A DNA stretch of 64,000 bases, taken from the NCBI GenBank assembly GCA_029962745.1, contig CM057157.1:21287798-21351797 (forward strand), in the 5' to 3' direction. The translations under genes were made by a program, and so were the position numbers. This DNA comes from Echinometra lucunter (lineage: Eukaryota; Echinodermata; Echinoidea; Camarodonta; Echinometridae). Within the stretch, counting starts at the first letter, position 1. Every line of letters begins with the position of its first letter. Below are positions 33,486 to 44,825 of this stretch, in pieces. The notes below the pieces were generated by a model that saw only the letters and a program-made list of their open reading frames with translations, was not told the origin of the DNA and did not search any database.

Positions 33486-34132
33486 GTCCCTGTTTTCACG
33501 AAGTGACGGATACGAGGAAAATCGAAAATGTTTCAATTTTGAGTTTTTTGCATTTTTTGGACATCTTTCACTAACATCTTGAACCTCACAGAGTTTCAGA
33601 TCGTAATAACGTCTAATTACGTAACTATGGCAATGACGCAAACAAGAAAATACCTATTAAAAGCATTTTCTGTTTTCATGAAGTGACGGCTTTCAGCCCT
33701 ACCGTATGTTTTACGTGTGCGGTTGAATTCTGTCACTTCGTGAAAAAAATAAAAGAGTGCATCTTTGGTTTGAATACGTGATCACGTACAAATAGGTCAA
33801 GTGCGCGCTCATCAAGTCCCATTTGTATAACACGTAAGCGGCTGAGATCCGTCACTTTGTGAAAACAAAATCGCAGTGGGACCTTGAATTTTGCGTTTTC
33901 ACGAAATGACGGCAGTGTTTACACCTTGTTTTCTTCTAAAATATAAAAGGAATATGCAAATGATTGATAACGAACATTGTCCAGAGTATGCCCTATACGA
34001 GGATATAAAATTTATTCACCCTTCGTACATTAAAGAGGTTGAGAATGAGGGCCTGAAACTTTGAAAGTGATTTACTCAAAACTAACTTTTTAAAAGTTGC
34101 GCGCTCATCCTTCATTTCGTGAGAACAGGGAC
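33486..34132. mobile_element. 647-bp inverted-repeat element with iterated TTTTCACGAARTGACGG
   Basis: The termini read GTCCCTGTTTTCACGAAGTG (left) and GTCCCTGTTCTCACGAAATG (right, reverse-complemented). The same TTTTCACGAARTGACGG word recurs inside near 33672 and 33894 and inverted near 33735 and 33849, so six copies alternate in orientation. No transposase frame is present. Repeated terminal and subterminal words often serve as transposase binding sites in DNA transposons (known); that role here is inferred. No clear target duplication. Confidence 0.8.
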
Positions 34133-34323
34133 GAAACATTTAAAGCATCCCCATTATGGTCTTTGTGGTTAACCATTTTACTAAGAAAAATGAAAAGTCG
34201 GAAGATTACTCACTAGAGAAATTAAGGAATGAATCTTCCCAAATTCCATATCATCATTGCATTCTACCAGAGTAGGAATGTTGGAACTTTTGAGGTACGC
34301 ATATCTTATGTGGTTAATTTTCC

Positions 34324-34609
34324 CCGCGTTCAGACTATCTCCCTGCAAATGCATAGTGTGGACGCTCGCTGGGACTTCCCCCGTCTCCCCCCCCCAAACA
34401 TGTTGGGTTTTTCATAATTCGATATCTCGCACCTGTCTTTATCATAAGTGCGCATGCGCAAAATTCACCATCCACGGTGACCTAACGCACTGGCACCGTG
34501 AATTGTCTTCCGCATAGCGGGGGATTTGAATATAGTGTGGACGCTTAATCGTAAAAAAGATAAGATCTCTCCTTCCTTCCCCCAGTAAACAGGACATAGT
34601 GTGAACGCC
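34324..34609. mobile_element. MITE with GCGTTCASACTAT ends
   Basis: The left end GCGTTCAGACTATCTCCCTG pairs with the right end, reverse-complemented GGCGTTCACACTATGTCC. ATAGTGTGGACGCT occurs twice more inside (near 34358 and 34534). A GCGCATGCGC palindrome lies at 34450-34459 and an inverted CACGGTG pair nearby. The element is CpG-richer than its flanks. Overlapping ORFs are by-products. Confidence 0.7.
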
Positions 34610-36121
34610 ATATAAATGGTAATGTAACCAAGGTTTATCCTTCGCCTTGTGGCCCTACCCCTGCATGAACAAGATGATCTCCAGTGTCCTCATTGCAGAA
34701 AACCTGTTAGAGCTTTCACACATGACAAAATATTGTATAAACAAACACACACACAAAAAAAAACTATTAAAATTGTAGCTTTGAGGGTGTATAAATGTGA
34801 AAGGACTAGTATGTATGAAGAAACAGTTTTAGGAAGGTTATTCAGTTATTTAATGTGTGCTACATGTTGTTTAGATCAGCTAAAATGAGTGCATTGCTTG
34901 AGTGTTGTGATAGATCGGATTTAGCCAGTGTTCACACATGGAATACAGTGTTCACATAGGAGATGGATTTTGATTGATTCGTCTTAAAATTTTCTTTTAG
35001 AATGGTGTGAAAACTTCTGCTTTGGTAAATGGTATTCACGTTTTGTTATAAGACAGTGTGCTGCACAGTATTAGAAAGAAGAAAAATCATTCTTTATAGT
35101 ATGCCTAGAGTGTTTGTCATACAAAACTTTGTAAACTTTTTCATGTGTGAATAAAGGGTATTAGGTTACATACAAGATGGTCTTCACCCCTGTGTGTTGC
35201 AACTGTCTGAAGGCCAAAGTGACTCTCTATGGAGCAGTAACTTCTAATTTCATATTTTTGAATGGGAATAGGCACATTCTCTGCATACTTTCATTTTCAT
35301 GGCTGTAATTTTTCAGTGAAAGGCATTGACCCACTTTGACATTAGCCAGAAAAATTTGTTCATCCAAAGCTCCTGATTTACCAAACGTTGACCATTCGCA
35401 CGTTTTCAGAATTTTTCATTTACATGTAAATCATGTATTTTATTTGTGTGCCTTAAAGGAGATTAATACATAAAAGTTAAGAAATGATCTTACAAATGTT
35501 TGTCTTAAATCTTTCTTTCTTTTATTCAATCCTTATGTTTGAATTTTGATAAAGCAACTTTTTAACATTCATTTTTTTCTTTGAAATTTCAATTTTTATG
35601 CTCAGGTCTCAAAATATTGAAATACAGTAGAACAGCAGAATATTCACTACAAAAATATTGCAAGATTTTACAATATTTTTCCTCTTTGTATTTCACCTAC
35701 AAGTATCTGTATTCAAAAATAGCTGCACGATGGGGTGTCTGCTGTCTTAGAAATTGGATTGGTCTGATAAACACTAATGCTTGGGGCTCATATCTTTCAA
35801 TTTTGGACAAATTTTCCTGACCCAATTCTGCTGATGAAAGTGCTATTTCAATTCCACCAATGAAAGTGCTCTTTCAGCAATCTAATTCATGTTTCAGGCA
35901 CTGGGAATTATGATTTAATGAATTCAACATGGTGAGAATGTTCTATTTTTGTGCATTCGTGCTTTGCCACCTATCCCAACCCATGATTACATTTGCCAGT
36001 ATTCAGTTTTAGAGCGGCAGTGAAACAATGTTCCGAAACATTTAATCTGCTCCATATTTGAAAGTTCATTCTACAACAAATGATGTGTAACCTCCCTTGA
36101 TCTGATTACTAATTAGGTGGA
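34610..36121. other. No gene recognised
   Basis: The ORF at 34649-34888 contains a CPHC dipeptide pair but no complete zinc-binding domain. No splice-bounded island was found. GAAAGTGCT is repeated near 35837 and 35863. Confidence 0.45.
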
Positions 36122-36456
36122 GATGGTGAGGGGAAATTAAGTTGAAATACGCTTGACAATGGGTCATGTGTGACATGAATTTCGTGGCCAACTTTTCACC
36201 CCAGTTGTGAATTCGTGACCTGTGACGCGAACTTTGCGTCCCAGTCGCGAAATTCATGACCTGGGACCTGAAATTCATGACCTGGGTTGCAAAATTCATG
36301 ACTTGGGACACAAAATTTATGACCCGGGATGTGAAATTCATGACTGGGACACTAAGATTGCGTCATGGGTCTCGAATTTCGCAACTGGGACGCAAAGCTG
36401 GCCACGTAATTCACGTCGCACATGACCTGTTGTCGAGCATACTTCAGGCCACCATA
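36122..36456. mobile_element. Second copy of the 21-bp-repeat MITE
   Basis: The right end, reverse-complemented TATGGTGGCCTGAAGTATGC then TCGACAACAGGTCATG, matches the element at 9522. The left end keeps ATACGCTTGACAATGGGTCA but its outermost bases are decayed (ATGGTGAGGGG). Interior units are GAAATTCATGACCTGGGAC-type 21-mers, with other units in inverse (GACGCAAAGCTGG). Overlapping ORFs in both directions show IHDLG and FMTWD repeats, which are not proteins. It is more diverged than the 9.5-kb copy. Confidence 0.85.
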
Positions 36457-37024
36457 AAGGAATGATATGGATCTGATGCATTTTGGTCTCTGCTTTTCCT
36501 GGAGTCCGTCACTCAACCTCTCACCACCTTCAGACTTTCAAAATTCATTGTATAGCTCTGCAAAAACCACCTAGCTACATCCATATGATAAGAGATAATT
36601 TTTTAGCCCTCATGTCATATTTTGTGCACAGAAACAGAAGTTTGAGTGTTATTTTGAATAAAAACTCATAGAAAATCAGGGTCCACTTGTAGTATAGACA
36701 AATATATTGTACCAAACCTGTAAAACTGGGCAGGGCTTTAGTGTTAACATGAGCTGATAAGCTGTCATCTTATATCCTTTGTGGAATACCTTGCAATAAG
36801 CCAATACTATACCTGACTTCTACCAACCAGTTTCTTCATGTGTCAGTTGCTATACAATGATTCTTTATAGTATAGGCCTATAAAGATGTTTCTTGAAGGA
36901 TATTTTGGTAGGGTAGGCCTTAAAAACTATTTCCTTCCATTCACCTGACAAAAGACAAGACAAAAGCAAAACTAAAATACTGTGAATTTTTTCATATTTA
37001 ACTTTGATATCATTCATTCATTTA

Positions 37025-37199
37025 CAGTCAACTCTGCATAAGTCGAAATCACATAAGTCGAATAATCGCCTAAGTCGAAGTCTGTACTTGGTCCCATTCC
37101 TTTATTTTTTATTGTTTTTGACCCCTCATAAGTTGAATTTTCTCCAAGTCGAAGCATTTTCTTCAGTCCCAAGAAATTTGACTTAAGCAGAGTTGACTG
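37025..37199. mobile_element. 175-bp MITE with TA duplication, pogo-like ends
   Basis: Ends are CAGTCAACTCTGCATAAGTC (left) and CAGTCAACTCTGCTTAAGTC (right, reverse-complemented), flanked by TA at 37023-37024 and 37200-37201. An ATAAGTCGAA word is repeated three times near the left end and inverted words lie near the right. TA duplication plus CAGT-type ends fits the Tc1/mariner/pogo superfamily (established family trait; assignment inferred). Confidence 0.9.
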
Positions 37200-37294
37200 T
37201 ATTTCCATCTTCATAAAAAACGTAAAACGGGTCATTACAGTAATATACATTTGAGAAAAAAATACATTCAAATATACAAATTCATGCAAATATA

Positions 37295-37807
37295 CTGGGT
37301 GTCCCAGAAAAAGAGAAATGGCAGATTTTCAGTACTTTGCCTTTAAAAAGTATGTAATTTTTCTACATCATTGAGTAAAGGATCCCCTACAGAAGAGAAT
37401 GACACCAAGATCATTGAAGTTGGTGAAGTAATTTTGATTTTATCCCTGTTTCTTAAAATACAGTCATTTTCAAACTTTTGGCGACCGATGAGAGAAAAAT
37501 TGTGTCGGGATGGCTCTTTGTAATATGATATTTGAGGGAAGCCCACTGATGCATGTAAATACCAAAACATGCCATATGAAAGGCCAGACGTAATTCTGCT
37601 GTCATCTGTCGCTAAAAATATGCGAAATTTGAAAATTACTGTATGAGAAGAAACGGGCATAGAATCAAAATTACTTCACCAAATTAAATGATCTTGGTAT
37701 CATTCTCTTTGGTAGAAGATGCTTTAACCCAGTTTTGTAAAACGTTATCTACTTTTTGACGGTAAAGTCCTGAAAAACAGCCGTTTGGCTTTTTCCGAGA
37801 CACCCAG
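37295..37807. mobile_element. 513-bp MITE with TA duplication, CTGGGTGTCC ends
   Basis: Ends CTGGGTGTCCCAGAAAAAG (left) and CTGGGTGTCTCGGAAAAAG (right, reverse-complemented) are flanked by TA at 37293-37294 and 37808-37809. A second inverted pair inside (AATGACACCAAGATCATT and AATGATCTTGGTATCATT) shows that the interior is also roughly palindromic. It belongs with Tc1/mariner-type elements by its TA duplication. No transposase remains. It lies 96 bp after the element ending at 37199. Confidence 0.9.
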
Positions 37808-38137
37808 TATTATCAGTATATACATAAGCAAATTAAGCAAGAATAATGTCAAGCTTTTCTTATTGAATAATAACAAAGAAACCAGGTTATCAAGTTGAAA
37901 ATGAAAAAACGAACAACAGGCGAAAAATATTTTTGATCTCGTGTCAGTGATGTAAAATCACACAGTGCCTGCATATGCATAAAACCAACGAGAAATCAGT
38001 TTATCCAGCACATATACAAAGTACCATGATAGTGATGTAGGGAGTGGTCAGGGTGCAGGGGTCCTAGTGTAAGGCCATTGTAACCAATTACATTGCTTTT
38101 ATTTCAGATATTTATACTGAAATTCACTGGAAGTCAT

Positions 38138-38196
38138 GAATAGAATATCACATGATCTCACATGTGTATCTTTTTATGCAAGGTGGACAATATGCG
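38138..38196 (+). repeat. Dispersed direct repeat shared with 13.84 kb
   Basis: TCATGAATAGAATATCACAT, GATCTCACATGTGTATC and TGCAAGGTGGACAAT match 13837-13897 in the same orientation with a few changes. The flanks differ, so it is an interspersed repeat fragment of unknown family. Confidence 0.6.
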
Positions 38197-38574
38197 ACAG
38201 TATTTAATCAGTTTCATGTTAATGTTCATTCTGCTGCTTGAAATTTAATACCAGTTTTCATACATCTTTCCTTTGTTCTGAGAAGACTATCAGGAAACCA
38301 TCCTCAGTCCCCAGAACACCTTGGGGGATGATGAAAATGAATACCTCATCATTGAACTTCCCCTTTACTCCCAAAAATCCTTTCCCTTGAGAAGTGTTCT
38401 TACTCTTTCTTATTATATAAACCTACCATTTGACATTTTCCAGGTTTTCCAGGTGAAAGGTTTGGATTGTGCATATCAAATCTCTTTTAAAATGCTTGAC
38501 ATTTGTTTTCAGGAAGTGTCAGGCATGGTGAATGATTTTTGTGTGTTTGAAAAATGTAGCTGCATGGATACTTC

Positions 38575-38816
38575 GGCTCGTTGACTCAATTGATAGAGCA
38601 TCTGCCTCATGAATGGGAGGTTGTGGGTTCGATCCCTGCCTGAGTCATACCAAAGAATTACAAGTGGGACCTTCTGCCTTCTAGCCAGGTGCTCGGCATA
38701 TAAGAATGGAGAAGGGTAATGGTAACATATTATGTAATGCAGGACCTGCTGGAAGAGCAGCTGATAAAAGCTGAAGTGGCTACCCTGGGTAATTAAAACA
38801 TTATTATTGTTTTAAT
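38575..38816 (+). mobile_element. Full-length tRNA-derived SINE
   Basis: A tRNA-like head spans about 38575-38648, with an A box in TGACTCAATTGATAGAGC (38582) and a B box GGTTCGATCCC (38626-38636). The body includes GGGACCTTCTGCCTTCTAG, GAATGGAGAAGGG and GCAGGACCTGCTGGAAGAGC, and the 3' end is GGCTACCCTGGGTAATTAA followed by ATTATTATT. Head, unrelated body and repeat tail are the hallmarks of a polymerase III SINE moved by a LINE. The head would not fold as a functional tRNA with certainty, so it is not called as a tRNA gene. Confidence 0.9.
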
Positions 38817-39419
38817 TTCATCTGAAAGGACAAGTACTTCTTTGTTAGTTGTCAGTATGATATTAATGAAGACAGGAATGAATGTGGTATGGAGGGGTGT
38901 GTGAAGGGGGGGGGGGGGTTGGAGAGGCAAAAAGGCAGGGGCATAGAGGAGAATGAAATTACATGTGTCAAAGAAGTTTAGAGCAAGGATGAAAAAAACA
39001 TTTCCAAACTCATTAACTATCAGGAACATATTGCAGAAGCCACATTTTATTCAGTTTCAGTTAAATTCCTTTGATATGATAAATACAAAATAAAATCTTA
39101 AAATTGCAATCAAATTTCCCTACATAAATTTGATGAGTTGTGATTTTATGCCATCGTATTGATTTCATGAGTAACATGGGAGTTATCAGCTGACAAAAAT
39201 TGCCAGAAATTCATCAGTTCTGTGACTCAAGAAAAACGAGAGAACTAGTCCATGTACTGATAAATAATTGCAAACATTTTCTCTAATTGACATTGGGTCA
39301 TAAAGCTAATATTTTTTTCTTAATGCTGGGGGGGGGGGGATGTTAGAAAGTTGTGACTGGCCTACTGCTGGCAATATTAAGCACAAGCGCTGATGAACAG
39401 ACCTTTTATTCTTCAGTTT

Positions 39420-39792
39420 TTCAGGAATATTTATTATTTATTTATTTTTTTTGATATTTCAACTTTTTTTTTTATAGATTTATGAATTTATTCATTTTAA
39501 TTCATTAATTTTTTTGATATTTCATTTTTTTTAGATTGATTAATTTGTTTATTTTTATTCATTTATTTTTTTATATTTCAATTTTTTTGTTTATTTTTTT
39601 GAATTTATGAATTTATTTTTCATTTATTTTATTTCATTTTATTATTATTATCATTATTGTTACTATTATTATTATTATCATTACTATTAGTACTACTACT
39701 ACTACTATTTTGTTTGTTCATTTATTTTTTATTTTTTATTTCATTATTTCATTATTTTTTAAATTCATTTATTCTTTTCTTCTTTTTTTTTT
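39420..39792. repeat. AT-rich low complexity with ATTT and ATT/ACT arrays
   Basis: Iterated TTTATTTATTTTT and GAATTTATTCATTT words, then an ATTATTATCATT/TACTACTACT triplet array (39637-39708). It runs into T-rich sequence and a 10-G run at 39793-39802. ORFs here are low-complexity leucine or isoleucine runs. Confidence 0.85.
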
Positions 39793-39802
39793 GGGGGGGG
39801 GG

Positions 39803-41070
39803 ACTCATCCTAACCCAAAGTTCATGCACAGGGAGAACTGATACTATCCAGCACTGTGTATAGGGTAACCTAGCTGTGAGAGTTTTCAAACATATCTGGC
39901 AACATTGCAGGGAAAACAGGAATGAAGAGGAAGTTGAATTCAAGATTATAATGTCTTGAGTCACGCAATTCTTGAGAAATGTAGGTCCCTCTCCGCAGGT
40001 TGGTAAATCTTGCCAGAAACTTCCACACGCATGTGATATTCAGTGGCACGTTCATGGGTTCTTCTTTGCTTTTAATGTAAAGTTTAAGTTTAAAGGAGAG
40101 AAGCTCCTGTGAATTTTGTACAAAAAGGTAGATTCGTCTAAAAACTTTAAAGGTTCTGTACAGTCTTGATAGGCTCTCTCTCTATATAATTTATTTGCTG
40201 TAATAAGCGCTGGTTGTATTAATGGTGACACAAAAAATTAGATGAAATGGTGACTTTTAAAAGTCTGAATGCTTAAATTTACTTGTAATTTTTTCCCAGC
40301 TTATGAATTCTGGATGGAATCATTCTGAATGAATAATTTTCATAGAACTGAAGATGATTTTTAATGAATGTAGACTGACATCTTACTTCCTCTTTCTCTG
40401 ATAACAGTTTAAAGCTCATTTTACGTAAAGGAGAGTTAGAGAGAGAAAATAGTATGTGAAGAAACACATATAATAACTGTATAGAGAAAGAGCTTATATG
40501 CATGTATGAAATGAACTATACATTATACAAATGCTGCAGACCATCCCTTTATTTTCCAGTTTTCCTTTTTTTGCCGGGGGGGGGGGGGGGGGGGGGGTCT
40601 GTTGGTGGTGATCTGTACAATTCTTGTACTGTTATGCCTGCAATGAAGAGTTGACTATAGTTCTCTATTGAGGTCTCATTCAAAATAAAATCCAAGTCTC
40701 CTATAGCTATGAAGTTTGATAAAATGTCATCTAGTTTTCATTGTCTGCATATGCGATCAGACTTCGATAGCGACAAGAGGAAGGTGAGACAAACTCGATC
40801 GAGAGAACGTGAGAGAATGCGATTGAAGGGGAAACCTTGCTTGAGGGGGTTTCTGAAAGGAGAGAACAGGGGTCCCTGATTGGAGGTTGTTTTGAAATTA
40901 GGCAGACACCCCCTGCTAATCCTTGGCAAATCATCAACAGATGGAATCTGTATATTAAATTGGCAAAAAATATGTCTATTTCATGAATGAATCAACTTAA
41001 ATGGAAATGGCATTTGACTCTTAAAGCTCATGTAAAGTTTTGGTAGCAAAAAGAATATTTGCATGAAATT
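39803..41070. other. No gene recognised; longest G tract in the window
   Basis: Holds the longest homopolymer, 22 G at 40576-40597. The block at 40740-40925 is less AT-rich and open in two minus-strand frames. I compared it by eye with reverse transcriptase motifs and found no support. Confidence 0.45.
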
Positions 41071-41074
41071 ACTT

Positions 41075-41262
41075 GACTACTGTGTAAGTGGTTATTTTCA
41101 CAGTGGTTTTATTTTCACGAATTTTGTGAGTCTGTCCTCGCAAAAATTTCAACTTTATTATCTATTTACAGTAATGATAACATCACAATTATCGTGAACT
41201 TCCCCATCTATTGCAAAATCGCAGAAATATCTCTACGTGAAATATATGGCATATACAGTATA
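41075..41262. mobile_element. Decayed MITE-like stretch with iterated ATTTTCACG words
   Basis: GTGGTTATTTTCACAGTGG, TTTTATTTTCACGAATTTT and GTCCTCGCAAAAATTTC are followed by inverse-type words (AAAATCGCAGAAATATC and ACGTGAAATATATGGCA). This is a common MITE style in animal genomes, but exact ends are not resolved. Confidence 0.4.
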
Positions 41263-42724
41263 TTTTCGAATTGTCTGCCTTACATAAAAAGATACATGTG
41301 TATTATGATAATGCTATATTCCATTAATGATTTCCGGTGAATTTCAGTGTTATCCCTACTGCTTCCTGCACAAGGATCACAGTGCTGTAGAAAAACCCAC
41401 TATTTAAATATTATTATCAGCATGTACATATCATTTTCTCAAATATATCAGACCTTGTTCAACAAGTATTTGAAGTTATAGGCCTCTTTCTCTTTGAAGC
41501 ACATCAAGAAACTCCTGATTGCCTGACACCCAGCCTTACCATCTTTTAATTTGATGTGACGAAAGGTTGAGGGGGGTCTCCCCGTGTTTATCTCGCTATC
41601 ACATGGATATAGGAATGAAAGGTTGATCTTCTGCCTTCTTGTCAGTTTGATAGATTCAGAAGGGAGGAGAAGCAACAAGTATGATGAGCAGAATTTCAAA
41701 TGCAAATCCATTTTCTCAGTATTGATTTGACAGGGACTATTCAACTTTTTTATAATATAAAAAGTGAATTGGTTGTATTTTGTAAAATTTTTTCTGTTTC
41801 AAACTGCTCTTAAAAGTATAGAAAAGGAGTGAAAAGTTATCATGCATTGATTATGTAAAAAAAAAAATAGCCTTACTTGTAGTTTGGATGTTTTCTAAAG
41901 TGCTGTGATGACTGAAGGGGGAAGGGGTGAGGAAAGGGATGACATTCTTATTACAACAATATTCCTGAAGTTCTTTACCATTTGGTACTTGCTTTTGAAA
42001 AAATGAGCCAACTGAGCAAGTGGGGGAGGGGGGGGGGAGGGTCATGTGCTCCTTGCACCGTGCCATCACCTTTTACTTGATTTTGTCCAATAGGAAGAAC
42101 TACAATTTATAAGTTTTCTCTCTTTTTGTGTTGTTTTTGTTCATGAGACAACTAAAAAAAAACCTTTGCATGTAGTTATTTGTGAAATATATATCTTTCA
42201 GCATTGACTCATTGCACACCAAATTGTGAAAATGATACAAAATGTACAAAATATAAAGAATATGAGTACTGCATGTAGGAAAGTCTTGCTGGTAGCCTAT
42301 CACATTCTTGCTCTGAGCTCTTTGTTGATCGAGATTGGAGCTTTTGGGGTTAGGTTCATATTGCTCAATGAATATTATACTGCTTCAAAAGGTCAGAGAG
42401 GGGTCAAGATCAGACTGGATGGAGAGGCTCTTCTCAAGTTTTATGGATCCCCTCACCTACTGATATGAGTTGATGCAGGCATGCATCATTACGTGCAAGA
42501 GAGGAATGTATTGTACCACACCCCAAACAAGATAGGCAGAGAGACTGAACAAAACCCCAGTGAAATTTGGAGAGAAAAAAAAAAATGGGGTGGGGGCAGG
42601 GATTGGGAGAGAGGAAGGGGGAAAAAGAGAATGAAGAAAGTATTTTCTTTGGTTCCTTTTAATTCAGCTGTAAAACTGAGTACCACTTTAACATTTTGGA
42701 TGTGTATTCTAGTGTTTCATTTGT
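41263..42724. other. No gene recognised
   Basis: The minus-strand ORF at 41448-41744 ends in a stretch with two cysteines (CQAIRSFLMC) that vaguely recalls small twin-cysteine proteins, but spacing and context do not support a call. A G-rich run is at 42022-42040. Confidence 0.45.
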
Positions 42725-42795
42725 CTGTTCAGAGCCAGAAGGGCATTAACTATGTGTTAAAGCACATGAGTTAACACCCTTCTGGCTCCGAACAG
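42725..42795. mobile_element. 71-bp hairpin MITE, GCCAGAAGGG family, copy 1
   Basis: The left arm CTGTTCAGAGCCAGAAGGG and right arm (reverse-complemented) CTGTTCGGAGCCAGAAGGG continue into RTTAACT and a palindromic centre ATGTGTTAAAGCACAT. Almost the whole 71 bp is self-complementary. A second copy is at 54448-54526. Very short MITEs and hairpin relics both fit. Confidence 0.75.
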
Positions 42796-43079
42796 AGGAT
42801 TTGTGCTTTTATAATGTGTCAATGTAAAAATGTGGAGATTCAAAAAAATAAAAAATCTAAAGTGAAGTATAACTAGCATCATTGCTGAATGAATGTTATT
42901 CCTGAAGAGGTCAAAGTTAGGTCAAGATCGGGCTCCATGGAAAAGGACTTTTTCAAGTTTTATGTATCTTGCACCCTGCATGGGTTTACCGTCTAGGCAA
43001 TAATAACCCCTTGGTTTAGGTCGAGGGTCGAGTTTGTGTAGTTTTCATCATGGACAGGGAATGTTGGCACCACAACCAA

Positions 43080-43290
43080 AGCAAGATGGAGGAGAAGGAG
43101 GAGGAGGAGAAAGAGGAGGAGAAGGAGGAGGAGGAATGGAGGGATAGAAATAAGATAAATGGCAATAGAGAGAAGAGAACATAGAGATAAGGGTGTGGGA
43201 AAGGAGTTATGGAGAAAGAGAGAGCAAAAGAGAGAGAAAGAGAGAGAGAGAGGGGAAAAGAAAGAAAAGGAAGGGAAAAAGAGGGATAAG
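43080..43290. repeat. Purine-rich (GGA)n/(GA)n tract
   Basis: AGGAGGAGGAG and AGAAAGAGAGAGAGAG runs, with one strand nearly pure purine. ORFs on both strands are low complexity. Confidence 0.9.
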
Positions 43291-44754
43291 GACGGGTTAT
43301 ATAAGAAAAATGTAACACTACCGAGAAATTCAAAAGAATGAAAAATTCATAGAGAAATTCAATTGAATAAGAAAATTAGTGGAAATAAAATAAAGAATTA
43401 TTGTACAGAATGTAATCTCTTTAAGCACTGTAAAACTTCGTATCATGGAAATCAACACTTTTTGTGATGTGATAAATATGCCTGTTTTGCAAAAAGAAGT
43501 AGACAACCCTTTTTGTTTTGCTTCTTCATGCCAGGACTATGATAAATCATTCACAGCTAGTTTGAAAGGACCACCCTAAAACCAATTACTTCACTATCTT
43601 TACTCCCATCCTGTCTCTAATGCATTTGATATCACAGGAGCTGAGTTGGAGGGAAAAGACTTCTTTTTTCTTCCTTATTTGGAGGGGTTGATGGAGAAAG
43701 AGGTTGCCTGGCTACACATAAATTCTGTGATATTCTTGTTTTTAAAATGGAATTACAGCCATGGAGCCCGTGTAAGTCCTATAATAATTCTTAATAAAAG
43801 TGAACATTTATTTTCATTTGACAAGTAACACTGATTCTTCTTTAGCCTGGCATTATTAACTGATGTTAGGGGATTGCATCAGGGACTCCTCATCAATGTC
43901 ATTTAACTTGTTGAACACTAGGGGCAAGGGTCTATGGGAAAATGTGTGTTATACTGAAATCAAGTCATACTTGATAGGTTGAAAATGATGCAAAATGCGC
44001 ATTGCAGACAATACTTATAAAAACTGGTGTATGAGTTAATTGCCCTCACCAGCTCTCTTCATGCAGGTAATGATGGAGTCTGAATGGTGGCTTTTGTGAG
44101 TCTGGCCATACATTCTGAAACAAACTGATAAATGATCAAATCAACTATTTTCACACCAAAATGATGGGGGGGGGGGGGGGAGGGGGTCATCCATGTGTCC
44201 CGTGCTGGCTTTTTGTACATCGGCAGGAGTGTGATCTGATATTGTGTTATGAGAAAGGTGGGGGCATCCAAATGAATCTGAATGGAATACCCTGACCCGA
44301 CTACTCACTGGCTAGTCTGTATGGTCTGGGGGTCTGGGGACTGCATGGTCAGTCCCTTTGTGTTTGTGTCCAGACCATCCTAAGGTCAAGCTGAGGACGC
44401 GTAATTGGACATGCATGCACTGGGTGTCCAGTTACTCACTTTCTCTTTCTTTATCTCCCAGACAGTGTTATCTATCTGTTTACATTAGACTCTGATGACC
44501 CAGTGTGGACACCATGCTGGTCAAACTAGTAGCCATCTAGTCTCCAAACACAGATTTCATTTTTCAGCTATATGAATAATGGCAGATGTTGTTTTTCTAG
44601 CCAAAATCATTTTCTTTGTGGTACTACTTCTAGTTGTATCAAATAGACATAGAGGAGCAACTATTATACAGGGTTTCGTTTAAATCCTTGATTTGCCCCT
44701 TGTGCTCTAACTGTCACTATAATTGGAATTGATATTGAAAAAGGTACTTATTAA
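43291..44754. other. No gene recognised
   Basis: A 15-G run lies at 44166-44180. At about 44320-44386 nested inverted words occur (ATGGTCTGG with CCAGACCAT, and GGGACTG with CAGTCCC), a possible small hairpin. No exon-like island. Confidence 0.45.
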
Positions 44755-44825
44755 CCCTTTGCCTACTGGAACCAGGAGGTCCTGTACAAAGTCTGTAGGA
44801 ATGTGAGAATTCAGTAGCCAGCAGG
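44755..44825. mobile_element. 71-bp piggyBac-like MITE (CCCTTTGCCTACTG)
   Basis: TTAA (44751-44754) precedes CCCTTTGCCTACTG; the right end, reverse-complemented, is CCTGCTGGCTACTG, followed by CTAA, one base off TTAA. A related copy lies at 52899-52972 and a partial one at 54232-54310. All share AAGTC(T/A)RTRGGAAT and GAATTCARTAG. Confidence 0.65.

Noticed and set aside
34649..34888. Zinc-finger-like CPHC ORF
   Set aside because: A single CPHC without a second metal-binding pair; no splice-site support.
38575..38648. tRNA gene
   Set aside because: Good A and B boxes, but the segment continues into a SINE body and ATT tail, so it is the SINE head.
40731..40937. Possible reverse transcriptase fragment on the minus strand (YAD near the end)
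   Set aside because: Only a three-residue resemblance; surrounding residues do not fit reverse transcriptase motifs and two frames are equally open.
41448..41744. Possible twin-cysteine small protein on the minus strand
   Set aside because: Only one cysteine pair with an atypical spacing, no partner pair and no supporting splice or start context.
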